From assembly GCF_025770725.1 (NCBI RefSeq), contig NZ_JANZKZ010000002.1, forward strand, positions 496,001-560,000: 64,000 nt of DNA, given 5' to 3'. The position numbers and the translations under genes are program-made. This document shows positions 17,141-25,485 of the stretch, one piece after another. Source of the DNA: Sulfurospirillum oryzae (GTDB lineage: Bacteria > Campylobacterota > Campylobacteria > Campylobacterales > Sulfurospirillaceae). Each line of letters begins with the position of its first letter. Position 1 is the first letter of the stretch. The notes under the pieces were generated by a model. It was not told where the DNA came from, made no database searches, and was given only the letters and a program-made list of their open reading frames with translations.

Positions 17141-18071
17141 TCGTTCACGTTTTGTTTTATGGGTAGAAGCGTATCTCTTCTACCCTACTTCCATCTTCCA
17201 ACGACTCTTGTCGTATTGCTTACTTCCTTTAAGTGCCATTTACTGCACCATCGTTTTGTGGAAACGATTTCAAGGAAAACGAAAAAAACTCTTTTTTACG
17301 ATTCCTATTGTGAGTATTGGAAATTTGACCGTTGGCGGAAATGGGAAAACACCTTTTTGTATTGCTTTAGCCAAAGAGTATACAGATGTTGCTATTGTTC
17401 TTAGAGGCTATGGGCGTAAATCGCATGGGCTTATTTTGGTCTCCGATAATGGGCAAATCATGTGTGATGCAATGGCAAGTGGTGATGAAGCCATGCTTTA
17501 TGCCAAGTCACTGCCTGAATCTACGGTAATCGTCAGTGAAGATCGAGTTGAAGCCATACGTTTTGCTAAACGTAAAGGGGCAAAAATCATCTTTTTAGAT
17601 GATGGCTTTTCAAAAAGTTTCATCCAGAAAGTCGACATTTTGGTCAAGCCAAATCCTGAACCCAAAAATAGCTTTTGTCTTCCAAGCGGACCTTACAGAG
17701 AACCTCGATTTTTATATCAAAATGCTGATCTTGTCATTTCAGAAGAGAATAATTTTAGACGTCATGTTGAAGTCATTAATCCCAGCGAAAAAATGCTTTT
17801 AGTGACAGCTATCTCGAAACCAAGCAGGCTAGATGCCTATTTACCTGAAAATGTCATCGCTAAAATAAACTTCGAAGATCATTACATGTACAATGAAAAA
17901 GAGCTCGAAGCATTACTGCATGAACATCAAGCGACGTCTATTCTAACAACACAAAAAGATGCCGTTAAAATGGCAACATTTGATCTTCCTCTTTCTATCC
18001 TCAAACTTGAAGTCGAAATCTTCCCTGAAACACTTACAAAAATAAACACACTTTTAGCTCCTAAACGCTAA
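17133..18071 (+). CDS. lpxK: Tetraacyldisaccharide 4'-kinase
   Basis: Phosphorylates the lipid A disaccharide precursor at the inner membrane to give lipid IVA. The P-loop is in IPIVSIGNLTVGGNGKTPFC, after a hydrophobic membrane-associated N-terminus (LLSYCLLPLSAIYCTIVLW); FLDDGFSK carries the catalytic Asp/DGF segment and LLTTQKDAVK-type sequence (ILTTQKDAVKM) is near the end. The frame is open farther upstream, but the GTG at 17133, which overlaps the degT stop by 8 nt and follows an AAAGAGA site, gives the usual ~312 residues. thrC and kdsB follow after argB. Confidence 0.92.
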   Translation: MFNRSRFVLWVEAYLFYPTSIFQRLLSYCLLPLSAIYCTIVLWKRFQGKRKKLFFTIPIVSIGNLTVGGNGKTPFCIALAKEYTDVAIVLRGYGRKSHGLILVSDNGQIMCDAMASGDEAMLYAKSLPESTVIVSEDRVEAIRFAKRKGAKIIFLDDGFSKSFIQKVDILVKPNPEPKNSFCLPSGPYREPRFLYQNADLVISEENNFRRHVEVINPSEKMLLVTAISKPSRLDAYLPENVIAKINFEDHYMYNEKELEALLHEHQATSILTTQKDAVKMATFDLPLSILKLEVEIFPETLTKINTLLAPKR

Positions 18072-18104
18072 AATAAGGCTTTAACCTTTACAGAAGGATT
18101 TGCT

Positions 18105-18956
18105 GTGCAACATAAAATACAACAAGCACAAATCTTGATGGACGCACTGCCGTACATTAAACAATTTAGCAAAAAAACCATTGTTATCAAATACGGCGGA
18201 GCCGCACAAATCAATCCTGAGCTTAAAGAACAATTTGCAAAAGATATTGTTTTACTCTACCTTGTGGGCATTAAACCTGTTATCGTACATGGTGGTGGTA
18301 AAAAAATCAACGCTCTTCTTGATAAATTAGAAGTGAAAAGCAACTTCGTTGATGGGCTTCGTGTGACAGACGAACAGGTCATGGAAGTGGTTGAAATGGT
18401 ACTCAGCGGTAGCATTAACAAAGAGATAACAACCCTTTTAAATCATCATGGGGCTAAAGCTATTGGCATTACAGGCAAAGATGCTAATTTTATGCGTGCA
18501 AAGCCTATGGATGATGGCAAATACGGCTTAGTCGGTGATATTACGAAGATTGATAAGAAAGTACTCAAGCATCTTATTCGTGAAAAATTTATCCCTGTCA
18601 TTGCGCCTATTGCAGCAGGTGACACGGTTGATCATCCAGGCTATAACATCAATGCTGATTTAGCAGCCAGCAAAATTGCTGTAGCGTTGAAAGCCAAAAA
18701 AATCATCTTCCTCACGGACACTCCCGGTGTACTTGATAAAGAAGGCAATCTCATCTCTAGCCTTGACAAAGCAAAAATCAAAGCCCTTAAAAAAGATGGC
18801 ACGATCACTGGTGGAATGATCCCAAAACTTGATGCCTGCTTAGAAACCATCAGAGGTGGTGTTGAATGCGCCCACATTATTGATGGCAGGGTTGAGCATT
18901 CCATATTACTAGAGCTCTTTACCAAAGATGGTATTGGCACAATTATTAAAGAATAA
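18105..18956 (+). CDS. argB: N-acetylglutamate kinase
   Basis: Second step of arginine synthesis: ATP-dependent phosphorylation of N-acetylglutamate. The 283-residue protein has the amino-acid-kinase signatures VIKYGGAAQINPELKEQFAKD, VIVHGGGKKIN, the FVDGLRVTD substrate loop, INADLAASKIA and the C-terminal TGGMIPKLDACL. It begins at GTG 18105 with an AAGGA site 6-7 nt upstream. It is set between lpxK and thrC and is not with other arg genes. Confidence 0.96.
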   Translation: MQHKIQQAQILMDALPYIKQFSKKTIVIKYGGAAQINPELKEQFAKDIVLLYLVGIKPVIVHGGGKKINALLDKLEVKSNFVDGLRVTDEQVMEVVEMVLSGSINKEITTLLNHHGAKAIGITGKDANFMRAKPMDDGKYGLVGDITKIDKKVLKHLIREKFIPVIAPIAAGDTVDHPGYNINADLAASKIAVALKAKKIIFLTDTPGVLDKEGNLISSLDKAKIKALKKDGTITGGMIPKLDACLETIRGGVECAHIIDGRVEHSILLELFTKDGIGTIIKE

Positions 18957-18964
18957 GGACGATT

Positions 18965-20461
18965 ATGTTTATCGAAACTCGTGGAAATGATGGTATTAAA
19001 CCAAACAAAGTTCCCTTTTCATTTGCTATTTTAAACCCAAGCGCAAGCTTTGGCGGACTTTATGTGCCAGAGAACCTCCCTAAAATTGACACAGCCTTTT
19101 TAGAGAAGGCTTCAAAAAAAAGCTATAAAGAGATCACGCTTGATATTTTAAAACTCTTTAACATTGACATTGAAGAAGAAGTCATGCAAAAAGCGGTTGC
19201 TTTGTATGACAAATTTGATGATGCAAGCGAGCCTACACCACTGGTTCAAATCGAAGATGATTTGTTTGTCAATGAACTCTATCATGGACCAACACGTGCT
19301 TTTAAAGATATGGCATTGCAACCTTTTGGCTACATTCTCTCGCACCTTGCGCAAAAGTTAAACGAGCAATATCTCATTCTTGCAGCAACCAGCGGCGACA
19401 CAGGACCAGCAACGCTTGATACGTTTGCTAACAAACCAAATATCAAAGTCGTGTGTCTATATCCTGATGGTGGAACAAGTGATGTACAACGCCTACAGAT
19501 GACCACGCAAAAGAGTCCAAATCTTAAAATCATTGGTATTCATGGCAATTTTGATGATGCTCAAAATGCGCTCAAAAACCTTCTAGCCTCTCCAAGTTTT
19601 AAAGAAGCACTAAGTGCCAAAGATATTAAACTAAGTGCCGCAAATTCGGTGAATTTTGGACGTATTATCTTCCAAATCATCTACCATATTTATGCGTATG
19701 TGGCACTGTTAAAACACGGCAAAGTTGAGCTTGGAAAGCCTTTTTACACCATCATTCCTAGTGGTAACTTTGGAAATGCTTTGGGCGCGTATTACGCGAA
19801 AAAAATGGGTCTTCCAGTTGAAAAAATCCTTATTGCATCCAATATCAATAATATTCTTACAGACCTTATCACTACCGGTGTTTATGATCTAAGAAATCGA
19901 AGTCTCCTTCAAACAACATCCCCTGCAATGGATATTTTGATCTCATCCAACGTTGAGCGTGTTTTGTTCGATAAATTTGGTTCAAAGCGCACCAAAGAGC
20001 TTATGGAAGCACTTAAAGAGAATAAACTTTATACGTTGACCAAAGAAGAATTAGCCAGTTTACAAGCAGATTTTGAAGCGGTTTACTGTGATGATGCGTT
20101 TGGTAAAGAGCAGATCAGTCATTATGCGTCCAAGGGCTACATTATGGACCCGCACACCGCGACATGTCTGAAAGCCTATAAAGAGCTTAAAGCAAAGCCT
20201 CTTCCATCTGTTCTTTGCTCAACAGCTGAATGGACAAAATTTGCCCCAACGATGTTCAATGCGATTAATCAAAACAGCATAAAATACAGCGATAAAGAGG
20301 CACTTGAAGGCATCAGCAACGCTTTACATGTAAAGATTCCAAACTGCATCAGCACCCTCTTTAACGAGACTGTTATTCACGATAAAGTCGTTGCAAAAGA
20401 GAACATTGAAGCAGAAATTTTTGACTTTTTAAATCTTACATGTAAAAAGGAGTGTAAGTGA
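18965..20461 (+). CDS. thrC: Threonine synthase
   Basis: PLP enzyme that converts O-phosphohomoserine to threonine. The 498-residue size is that of the long form (ThrC type, as in E. coli and yeast). The PLP lysine is in HGPTRAFKDMALQP; AATSGDTGPATLDTF binds phosphate; FGNALGAYYAKKMG follows. An exact TTTACATGTAAA palindrome (LHVK) lies at 20333-20344 and a one-mismatch copy gives the LTCK near the C-terminus. Its TGA stop overlaps the kdsB start in a GTGA junction, so the two are translationally coupled. Confidence 0.96.
   Translation: MFIETRGNDGIKPNKVPFSFAILNPSASFGGLYVPENLPKIDTAFLEKASKKSYKEITLDILKLFNIDIEEEVMQKAVALYDKFDDASEPTPLVQIEDDLFVNELYHGPTRAFKDMALQPFGYILSHLAQKLNEQYLILAATSGDTGPATLDTFANKPNIKVVCLYPDGGTSDVQRLQMTTQKSPNLKIIGIHGNFDDAQNALKNLLASPSFKEALSAKDIKLSAANSVNFGRIIFQIIYHIYAYVALLKHGKVELGKPFYTIIPSGNFGNALGAYYAKKMGLPVEKILIASNINNILTDLITTGVYDLRNRSLLQTTSPAMDILISSNVERVLFDKFGSKRTKELMEALKENKLYTLTKEELASLQADFEAVYCDDAFGKEQISHYASKGYIMDPHTATCLKAYKELKAKPLPSVLCSTAEWTKFAPTMFNAINQNSIKYSDKEALEGISNALHVKIPNCISTLFNETVIHDKVVAKENIEAEIFDFLNLTCKKECK
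20333..20344. repeat. TTTACATGTAAA palindrome, copy 6
   Basis: Exact copy within thrC, read as LHVK. Confidence 0.9.
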
Positions 20462-21162
20462 TTATTATCCCTGCACGCCTTGCTTCAACACGCTTTCCCA
20501 ATAAAATTTTAGCCAACATCAATGGTCTCCCTATGGTCATAGCCACTGCCAAACGTGTTGAAAACCTAGACGATGTTGCCATTGCTGCCGATACTGAAGA
20601 AGTTGTTGCACTGGCACATGACTATGGATTTAAAGCTATTCTTACCTCAAAAGAGCACCAAAGTGGGACAGACCGCATTAATGAAGCGGCGCAAAAACTC
20701 AACCTTAAAGACAATGAAATCGTTATTAATGTGCAAGCTGATGAGCCATTTATTGAAGAGCGTGTGGTTCAAAGTGTGATTGAGCGCTCACAGCAGACGG
20801 ATGCTATGATCACCAGTGCGTGTAAAAAGATTGACCTTTTACATGTAAAAGACCCCAACCTTGTCAAAGTTATTTTAGACGCACATGGCAACGCTATTTA
20901 CTTTTCCAGAAGCCCTATTCCTTATGATCGTGAAGGTGGATTTGAAGGTTACTTTGGGCATTTAGGCATTTATGCGTTTCGCAAAAAGGCACTTGAAACG
21001 TTTTGTACCCTTCCTTATGCGGCTATCGAGCACATCGAAAAGCTTGAGCAACTTAGAGCCATATACCATGGTTATAAAATTGCCATGGTGGAAGTGGAAA
21101 GCCAAAGTTTTGGAATCGATACCAAAGAAGATTTAGAGAGAGCACTCGCTTTTTTTAAATAA
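20458..21162 (+). CDS. kdsB: 3-deoxy-manno-octulosonate cytidylyltransferase
   Basis: Activates Kdo with CTP for lipopolysaccharide inner-core assembly. The 234-residue enzyme begins IIIPARLASTRFPNKIL, the nucleotide-binding segment, and shows the HQSGTDRINEA, VQADEPFI and YFSRSPIPYDR blocks. Start is GTG in a GTGA overlap with thrC, with AAGGAG just upstream. An exact palindrome copy encodes LHVK in the middle of the protein. Together with lpxK in the same run it points to LPS precursor synthesis. Confidence 0.96.
   Translation: MIIIPARLASTRFPNKILANINGLPMVIATAKRVENLDDVAIAADTEEVVALAHDYGFKAILTSKEHQSGTDRINEAAQKLNLKDNEIVINVQADEPFIEERVVQSVIERSQQTDAMITSACKKIDLLHVKDPNLVKVILDAHGNAIYFSRSPIPYDREGGFEGYFGHLGIYAFRKKALETFCTLPYAAIEHIEKLEQLRAIYHGYKIAMVEVESQSFGIDTKEDLERALAFFK
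20838..20849. repeat. TTTACATGTAAA palindrome, copy 7
   Basis: Exact copy within kdsB, read as LHVK; the palindrome extends one more base on each side (TTTTACATGTAAAA). Confidence 0.9.
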
Positions 21163-21168
21163 CAGACG

Positions 21169-21192
21169 TCAAGAGAGCGATTGCTCTCTTGA
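21169..21192. terminator. Hairpin between kdsB and the convergent 96-aa gene
   Basis: A 10-bp perfect stem (21169-21178 with 21183-21192) and 4-nt loop; neither side has a good T-run, so termination efficiency is uncertain. Confidence 0.6.
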
Positions 21193-21195
21193 GAT

Positions 21196-21486
21196 TTAAA
21201 CCGCTACTGACTCAAACGTATCGTTTTCTTGGCTGAAAAGATACGCTTCCATAGGATTTTCACCCACTTGAAAAATAATCTTACACGACTCAAATCCAGA
21301 TTTTTTAAGCCCTTTTTCAAGCACTTCTAACATAAAAGCACGGGTACTAAACAGATGCGTTGTGGTATCACCCTCATAGGCGAACACTTCCCCTTCAATG
21401 GGCGTAATCCCCTCTTTTTTGAGGTGTTTTTCAAAGACAACTTGGTCTTTTAAGCCTTCAACTTCAACAATCAATATAACTTTCAT
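21196..21486 (-). CDS. Conserved-looking small protein, unknown
   Basis: The 96-residue protein starts exactly where dsbD ends (no gap), so it is expected to be co-expressed with it. It has no signal peptide or membrane segment; alternating beta/alpha pattern (KVILIVEVEG, helix, AFMLEVLEKGLKKSG helix, CKIIFQV strand) suggests a small ferredoxin-like alpha/beta fold. A single cysteine is present. I do not recognise a family. Confidence 0.7.
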   Translation of the reverse strand: MKVILIVEVEGLKDQVVFEKHLKKEGITPIEGEVFAYEGDTTTHLFSTRAFMLEVLEKGLKKSGFESCKIIFQVGENPMEAYLFSQENDTFESVAV

Positions 21487-23238
21487 TTAGAGTCCTAATT
21501 TTTCAAGATGCGCTAGAAGTTCATCGGCATTTTTAAAGCCAACCAAACGAAACTCACTCAGCTCTTTGCCCTCTTTAAAAAACAAAATCGCAGGTGGTCC
21601 ATAAATATTAAAGTTTTTTTGAAGCGCTTGATTTTCTGGAGTATTTTGTGTCACATCTGCTTTGAGCAACGTCAATTGGTCAAGCTTTGCTTTTATCCTC
21701 GCATCACTAAAGGTAAACTGCTCAAATTCAACACAGTTGACACACCAATCGGCATAAAAATCTAACATCACTGGTTTAGAGCTGTTTTTGAGGGCAAGAT
21801 TTAACGCATCAATACTTGTAATCTTTGTAAATGATGATGAAGTCGTAGCGGTTGACACACTCTCTTTGGGCGTAAATTTTTCAAATGGCGCTAAAGGATT
21901 GCTTGCACCGCTTAATAAACCTACCAAAAGCGCAACACCATACACCAACACCATAAATAAAAAACTTTTCAATACTTTATGCCAGCCCTTAGCGTGCTCA
22001 CCCAAAGGTTCAATGGCTCCAAAATAGATCGAAGCGCTGATACTGAGTCCTGCCCAAAGCGCCATGTTGACAGAGCTTGGAACAATGCGAGAAAGCATCC
22101 AGATGGCAACACCTAGAAGCATCACACCAAAAAAAGTGCTGATATTTTGCATCCATACACCAGGACGTGGCATATATTTGCCAGCCGTTGTACCAATGAG
22201 AAGGAGTGGAGCTCCCATACCAAGACTCATGACAAACAACGCACTACCACCCAACAACGCATCGCCACTTTGACCAATATAAATAAGTGCGCCAGCAAGC
22301 GGAGCGGCTACGCAAGGTCCTACGATCAGTGCCGATAAAAAGCCCATAACAGCGATGCCAAAAACACCTTGTGTTTGAACTTCACCCGTTTTCTTACTGA
22401 CTTTAGTTTGAATAAACGAAGGCATCTTAATCTCATAAAACCCAAACATTGAGAACGCTAACAAAACAAAAATCGCACTAAAAACAGCAATCACCCAAGG
22501 ATTTTGCATAGAAGATTGAAGGTTAGAGCCAAAAAGTGCCGCAAGGATCCCTGCTAAAGTATACGCAAGCGACATTGCGAGTACATAGACTAAAGAGAGC
22601 CAAAACCCTTTTTTAGCGCTCATTGCATGACTGGGTTGCGAAACAATAATGGAAGAGAGAATAGGAATCATCGGGAACACGCACGGCGTGAGAGAAAGTA
22701 AAAGACCAAAGCCAAAAAAACTCAGTAAAATAAAAGCGATATTTCCACTTATAAAACTTTGGGCAATCCTATCTTGCTCGGAGAGAGAACTCTCAGTTTG
22801 AACAAGTGTCGAGCCTTTGAGATTAAACGTAAAATCTTTGGTTAATGGCTGATAACAAATACCTCGCTCTGAACAGCCCTGATAGGAGAGTCTAAGCGTA
22901 AAATTGCCTTTTTTGACCTGATCTTCAAGCAAGCTTTGCGGAACAAAAAGCTCAAAAGGCTTTCGCTGGGTCATATTATCATGAAAATTCTCAGCTTTTG
23001 GTCGCTCAACCCAACCTGTTATATCAACAACTTTAGGCTGTGTGAGCTCTAATTTAATTTTATCATCGTACAGGTAAATTCCCTCACCTAACACAACACT
23101 AATAATCGTTCCTTGCAAATTGTGTGTCGCTGTTATTTTAAAAGCTTCTTCTGGTGTTAAAACCTTTGGCTTTTCAATGCCAAAAAGAGAGACCATTAAC
23201 AAAAAGAACAAGGTAGAATATCGTAGAATATGTTGCAC
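21487..23238 (-). CDS. dsbD: Thiol:disulfide interchange protein DsbD
   Basis: Inner-membrane protein that carries electrons from cytoplasmic thioredoxin to periplasmic thiols. In order: signal peptide, an N-terminal alpha domain with the cysteine pair CSERGIC, eight or so membrane segments with the two transport cysteines (LTPCVFPMIP and VGPCVAAPLAG), and a C-terminal thioredoxin domain with FYADWCVNCVEFEQ. All redox cysteines are present; 583 residues is the family size. GTG start with AAAGGTGA site. Divergent from ppk2. Confidence 0.95.
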   Translation of the reverse strand: MQHILRYSTLFFLLMVSLFGIEKPKVLTPEEAFKITATHNLQGTIISVVLGEGIYLYDDKIKLELTQPKVVDITGWVERPKAENFHDNMTQRKPFELFVPQSLLEDQVKKGNFTLRLSYQGCSERGICYQPLTKDFTFNLKGSTLVQTESSLSEQDRIAQSFISGNIAFILLSFFGFGLLLSLTPCVFPMIPILSSIIVSQPSHAMSAKKGFWLSLVYVLAMSLAYTLAGILAALFGSNLQSSMQNPWVIAVFSAIFVLLAFSMFGFYEIKMPSFIQTKVSKKTGEVQTQGVFGIAVMGFLSALIVGPCVAAPLAGALIYIGQSGDALLGGSALFVMSLGMGAPLLLIGTTAGKYMPRPGVWMQNISTFFGVMLLGVAIWMLSRIVPSSVNMALWAGLSISASIYFGAIEPLGEHAKGWHKVLKSFLFMVLVYGVALLVGLLSGASNPLAPFEKFTPKESVSTATTSSSFTKITSIDALNLALKNSSKPVMLDFYADWCVNCVEFEQFTFSDARIKAKLDQLTLLKADVTQNTPENQALQKNFNIYGPPAILFFKEGKELSEFRLVGFKNADELLAHLEKLGL

Positions 23239-23353
23239 AAAATCACCTTTTATGAAATAATTTTCTATTGTAGCGAAGAAGTCTAAATGTTTTTTAAATT
23301 ACAACGATTTTAAGAGTATTATAGAGTGTTACATGTCAATACAGGAGCAGATT

Positions 23354-24247
23354 ATGGGCAAGAAGAAAAAAGAAAAAATCGTACTACAAAACGAAGAATT
23401 AGTCGTAGCAAAAGAGTCGACAAAAGAAAAAGATGACAAAGTCCAAATCTGGGTGAAGAAAAGCGAAATCAAGTACGAAAAAGATCTCAAAAGACTTCAA
23501 ATAGAGCTGCTTAAATTTCAAAATCATGTGAAAGATAAAGGGCTTAAAGTGCTCATTATCATCGAAGGTCGCGATGCTGCGGGAAAAGGCGGAACCATCA
23601 AGCGCATAACTGAGCACCTAAATCCAAGAGGAGCTAGAATTGTTGCTCTTTCTAAACCTTCCGATACCGAACGCTCTCAATGGTATTTTCAACGCTACAC
23701 CGAACACTTGCCTTCAGCAGGAGAAATCGTACTGTTTGATCGATCATGGTATAACCGTGCGGGTGTAGAGCCTGTTATGGGGTTTTGTACCCAAGAAGAA
23801 CATAAAGAGTTTTTACGGGAAGTTTCTAAATTTGAAACAATGATCGCTAATGCTGGAATTCTCTTTTTCAAATTCTATTTTTCAGTCAGTAAAGAAGAGC
23901 AAGCAAAACGTTTCAAAGAGCGTAAAACAGACCCACTTAAACAGTTCAAGCTCTCACCAGTGGATGAAAAATCACAAGAACTATGGGATCAATATACGGT
24001 TGCAAAATACTCTATGCTTTTAGCTTCAAACAATCCCAAATGCCCTTGGACTATTATTCTCTCAGACGATAAGAAAAAAGCAAGGATTAATACCATCCGA
24101 TACATTTTGCGAAACGTAGACTACCCTGATAAAATTAAAAAAAGACACCTTAAAACAGATGAGACTATTGTGCGTTCAGGCAAACAAGAGATAGAGATTA
24201 TGGAGAAAAGCTTACCGAGTGAAAATCTTTCCCATTTAAACGGTTAA
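23354..24247 (+). CDS. ppk2: Polyphosphate kinase 2 (PPK2 family)
   Basis: Transfers phosphate between polyphosphate and nucleotides. The single-domain 297-residue protein has the Walker A IIEGRDAAGKGGTIKRI, the Walker B LFDRSWYNRAGVEPVMGF and the lid ERKTDPLKQFKLSPVDEKS, the pattern of class I PPK2 enzymes; whether ADP or GDP is preferred cannot be told. The ATG at 23354 is preferred over 23333 because AGGAG lies 6 nt before it. The stop codon is in a 24-bp perfect palindrome containing a TTTACATGTAAA copy. Confidence 0.93.
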   Translation: MGKKKKEKIVLQNEELVVAKESTKEKDDKVQIWVKKSEIKYEKDLKRLQIELLKFQNHVKDKGLKVLIIIEGRDAAGKGGTIKRITEHLNPRGARIVALSKPSDTERSQWYFQRYTEHLPSAGEIVLFDRSWYNRAGVEPVMGFCTQEEHKEFLREVSKFETMIANAGILFFKFYFSVSKEEQAKRFKERKTDPLKQFKLSPVDEKSQELWDQYTVAKYSMLLASNNPKCPWTIILSDDKKKARINTIRYILRNVDYPDKIKKRHLKTDETIVRSGKQEIEIMEKSLPSENLSHLNG

Positions 24248-24268
24248 CGCTTTACATGTAAAGCGTTA
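24245..24268. repeat. 24-bp perfect palindrome around TTTACATGTAAA copy 8
   Basis: The core 24251-24262 is extended by TAACGC on the left and its complement on the right, giving a 12-bp perfect half-arm. It starts at the ppk2 stop codon and separates ppk2 from the convergent HD-GYP gene; it may act as a terminator in either direction although no T-run follows. Confidence 0.8.
24251..24262. repeat. TTTACATGTAAA palindrome, copy 8
   Basis: Exact copy between ppk2 and the HD-GYP gene, core of the 24-bp palindrome. Confidence 0.9.
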
Positions 24269-24272
24269 TACT

Positions 24273-25304
24273 TTATCTGAGATGCTTAATTAAAAGTTTA
24301 ATATAATTGGCATCTAATCTGCTATTAGACTCTTCACGAATAAGCGATAAAGCATTATAAGTGCTATAGGCACCTCTATACGGCTTTATCGTAATCAAGG
24401 CATCAAACATATCGCAAATCGCAATAATCTTAGCAAATGGGCTGATTTTTGTGCTATCAATGCCACGAGGATAACCACTTCCATCTAATCGCTCATGATG
24501 CTCTTTGATCGCATTTAAAACAATCCTGTCTTTGATACCGCTACGTTTGACTAAATGAACACTAGCCTCTGAATGTGTTTGAATTTTTTTGACTTCATCT
24601 TCATTCAAAAAGTCAGGCTTTTTTAACAATGTTTCATCTAATTCACACTTACCCACATCATGTAAAATTGCGCTTAAAACTAATTTTTTCTGATCTGTCA
24701 TATCAATACCTATTTGGCTTCCAATAATTGAAGCAAAAAAAGCGACTTTAACAAAATGTGCTGCTAGAGAATCTTGCTCATCTAAAAAATCATTAATCTT
24801 AGAAAGGATAATGCGTTCTTTATTGACAACAGAAACTAATTCTTCTACGATAATATCAATAGCTTCAATGGGAATATATTTATCCTCTTTATGCCTAATC
24901 CATGCATCAAAAAGATATTTAGCATTGATATAAATAGCTTTTAATTTTCCATTAATCGTATTCGAACGTGATACAATTTGATAAATATCAATACAATTTT
25001 TAACAGCCTCTTCAAAGCTGATCAAATCGTCCTCTTCTGATAAGTTATAAATCTTAGAAAGGCTTTCCTCACGATACTGTTTATACATGCTATAACTTTT
25101 ATTTGCCACATATATTTGTAAATCACGATTAATGAGTTTGCTGTAGATTTCATCATCTAAAATCGTACCGCTTTCAAGCAAGATCGCAAAACCGTTAAAC
25201 CGTTGAATGTAACAGTCAAAATCCAAACACGTACCACGCCTAAAAACACTCTTGTCGACTGGCGTAAACCCTTGATTTAAAAATATTTTTACCACTTTTC
25301 CCAT
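24273..25304 (-). CDS. HD-GYP domain cyclic-di-GMP phosphodiesterase
   Basis: Probably hydrolyses cyclic-di-GMP. The C-terminal HD-GYP domain has the leading His183, HD at 215-216 (AILHDVGK), the mid-domain TH and the HHERLDGSGYPRG signature at 269-281, then CDMFDALITIKPYR. The N-terminal ~150 residues, with no membrane segment, form the DUF3391-like/unknown sensing part. The gene stands alone between the ppk2 palindrome and the dnaK terminator. One of four predicted c-di-GMP turnover genes in the window. Confidence 0.88.
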   Translation of the reverse strand: MGKVVKIFLNQGFTPVDKSVFRRGTCLDFDCYIQRFNGFAILLESGTILDDEIYSKLINRDLQIYVANKSYSMYKQYREESLSKIYNLSEEDDLISFEEAVKNCIDIYQIVSRSNTINGKLKAIYINAKYLFDAWIRHKEDKYIPIEAIDIIVEELVSVVNKERIILSKINDFLDEQDSLAAHFVKVAFFASIIGSQIGIDMTDQKKLVLSAILHDVGKCELDETLLKKPDFLNEDEVKKIQTHSEASVHLVKRSGIKDRIVLNAIKEHHERLDGSGYPRGIDSTKISPFAKIIAICDMFDALITIKPYRGAYSTYNALSLIREESNSRLDANYIKLLIKHLR

Positions 25305-25431
25305 AATACAATACCTTAACTATACATGCATAGCATACTAAAAAATTTTTGATTATGCATATTGTATCACGTCAATGTGAAATAAATAGGATTATTTGTT
25401 TTTAGAAATAAATTGTAAGAAAAAAGTTAAT

Positions 25432-25467
25432 CTTCGTTGTATTCTCAGTCAAGCGAATACAACGAAG
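25432..25467 (-). terminator. Rho-independent terminator of the hrcA-grpE-dnaK operon
   Basis: A 13-bp perfect stem (25432-25444 with 25455-25467), 10-nt loop; on the minus strand it is followed by AAGATTAACTTTTTTCTT. Confidence 0.85.
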
Positions 25468-25485
25468 GTAGAAAAAGAGAGGTTA

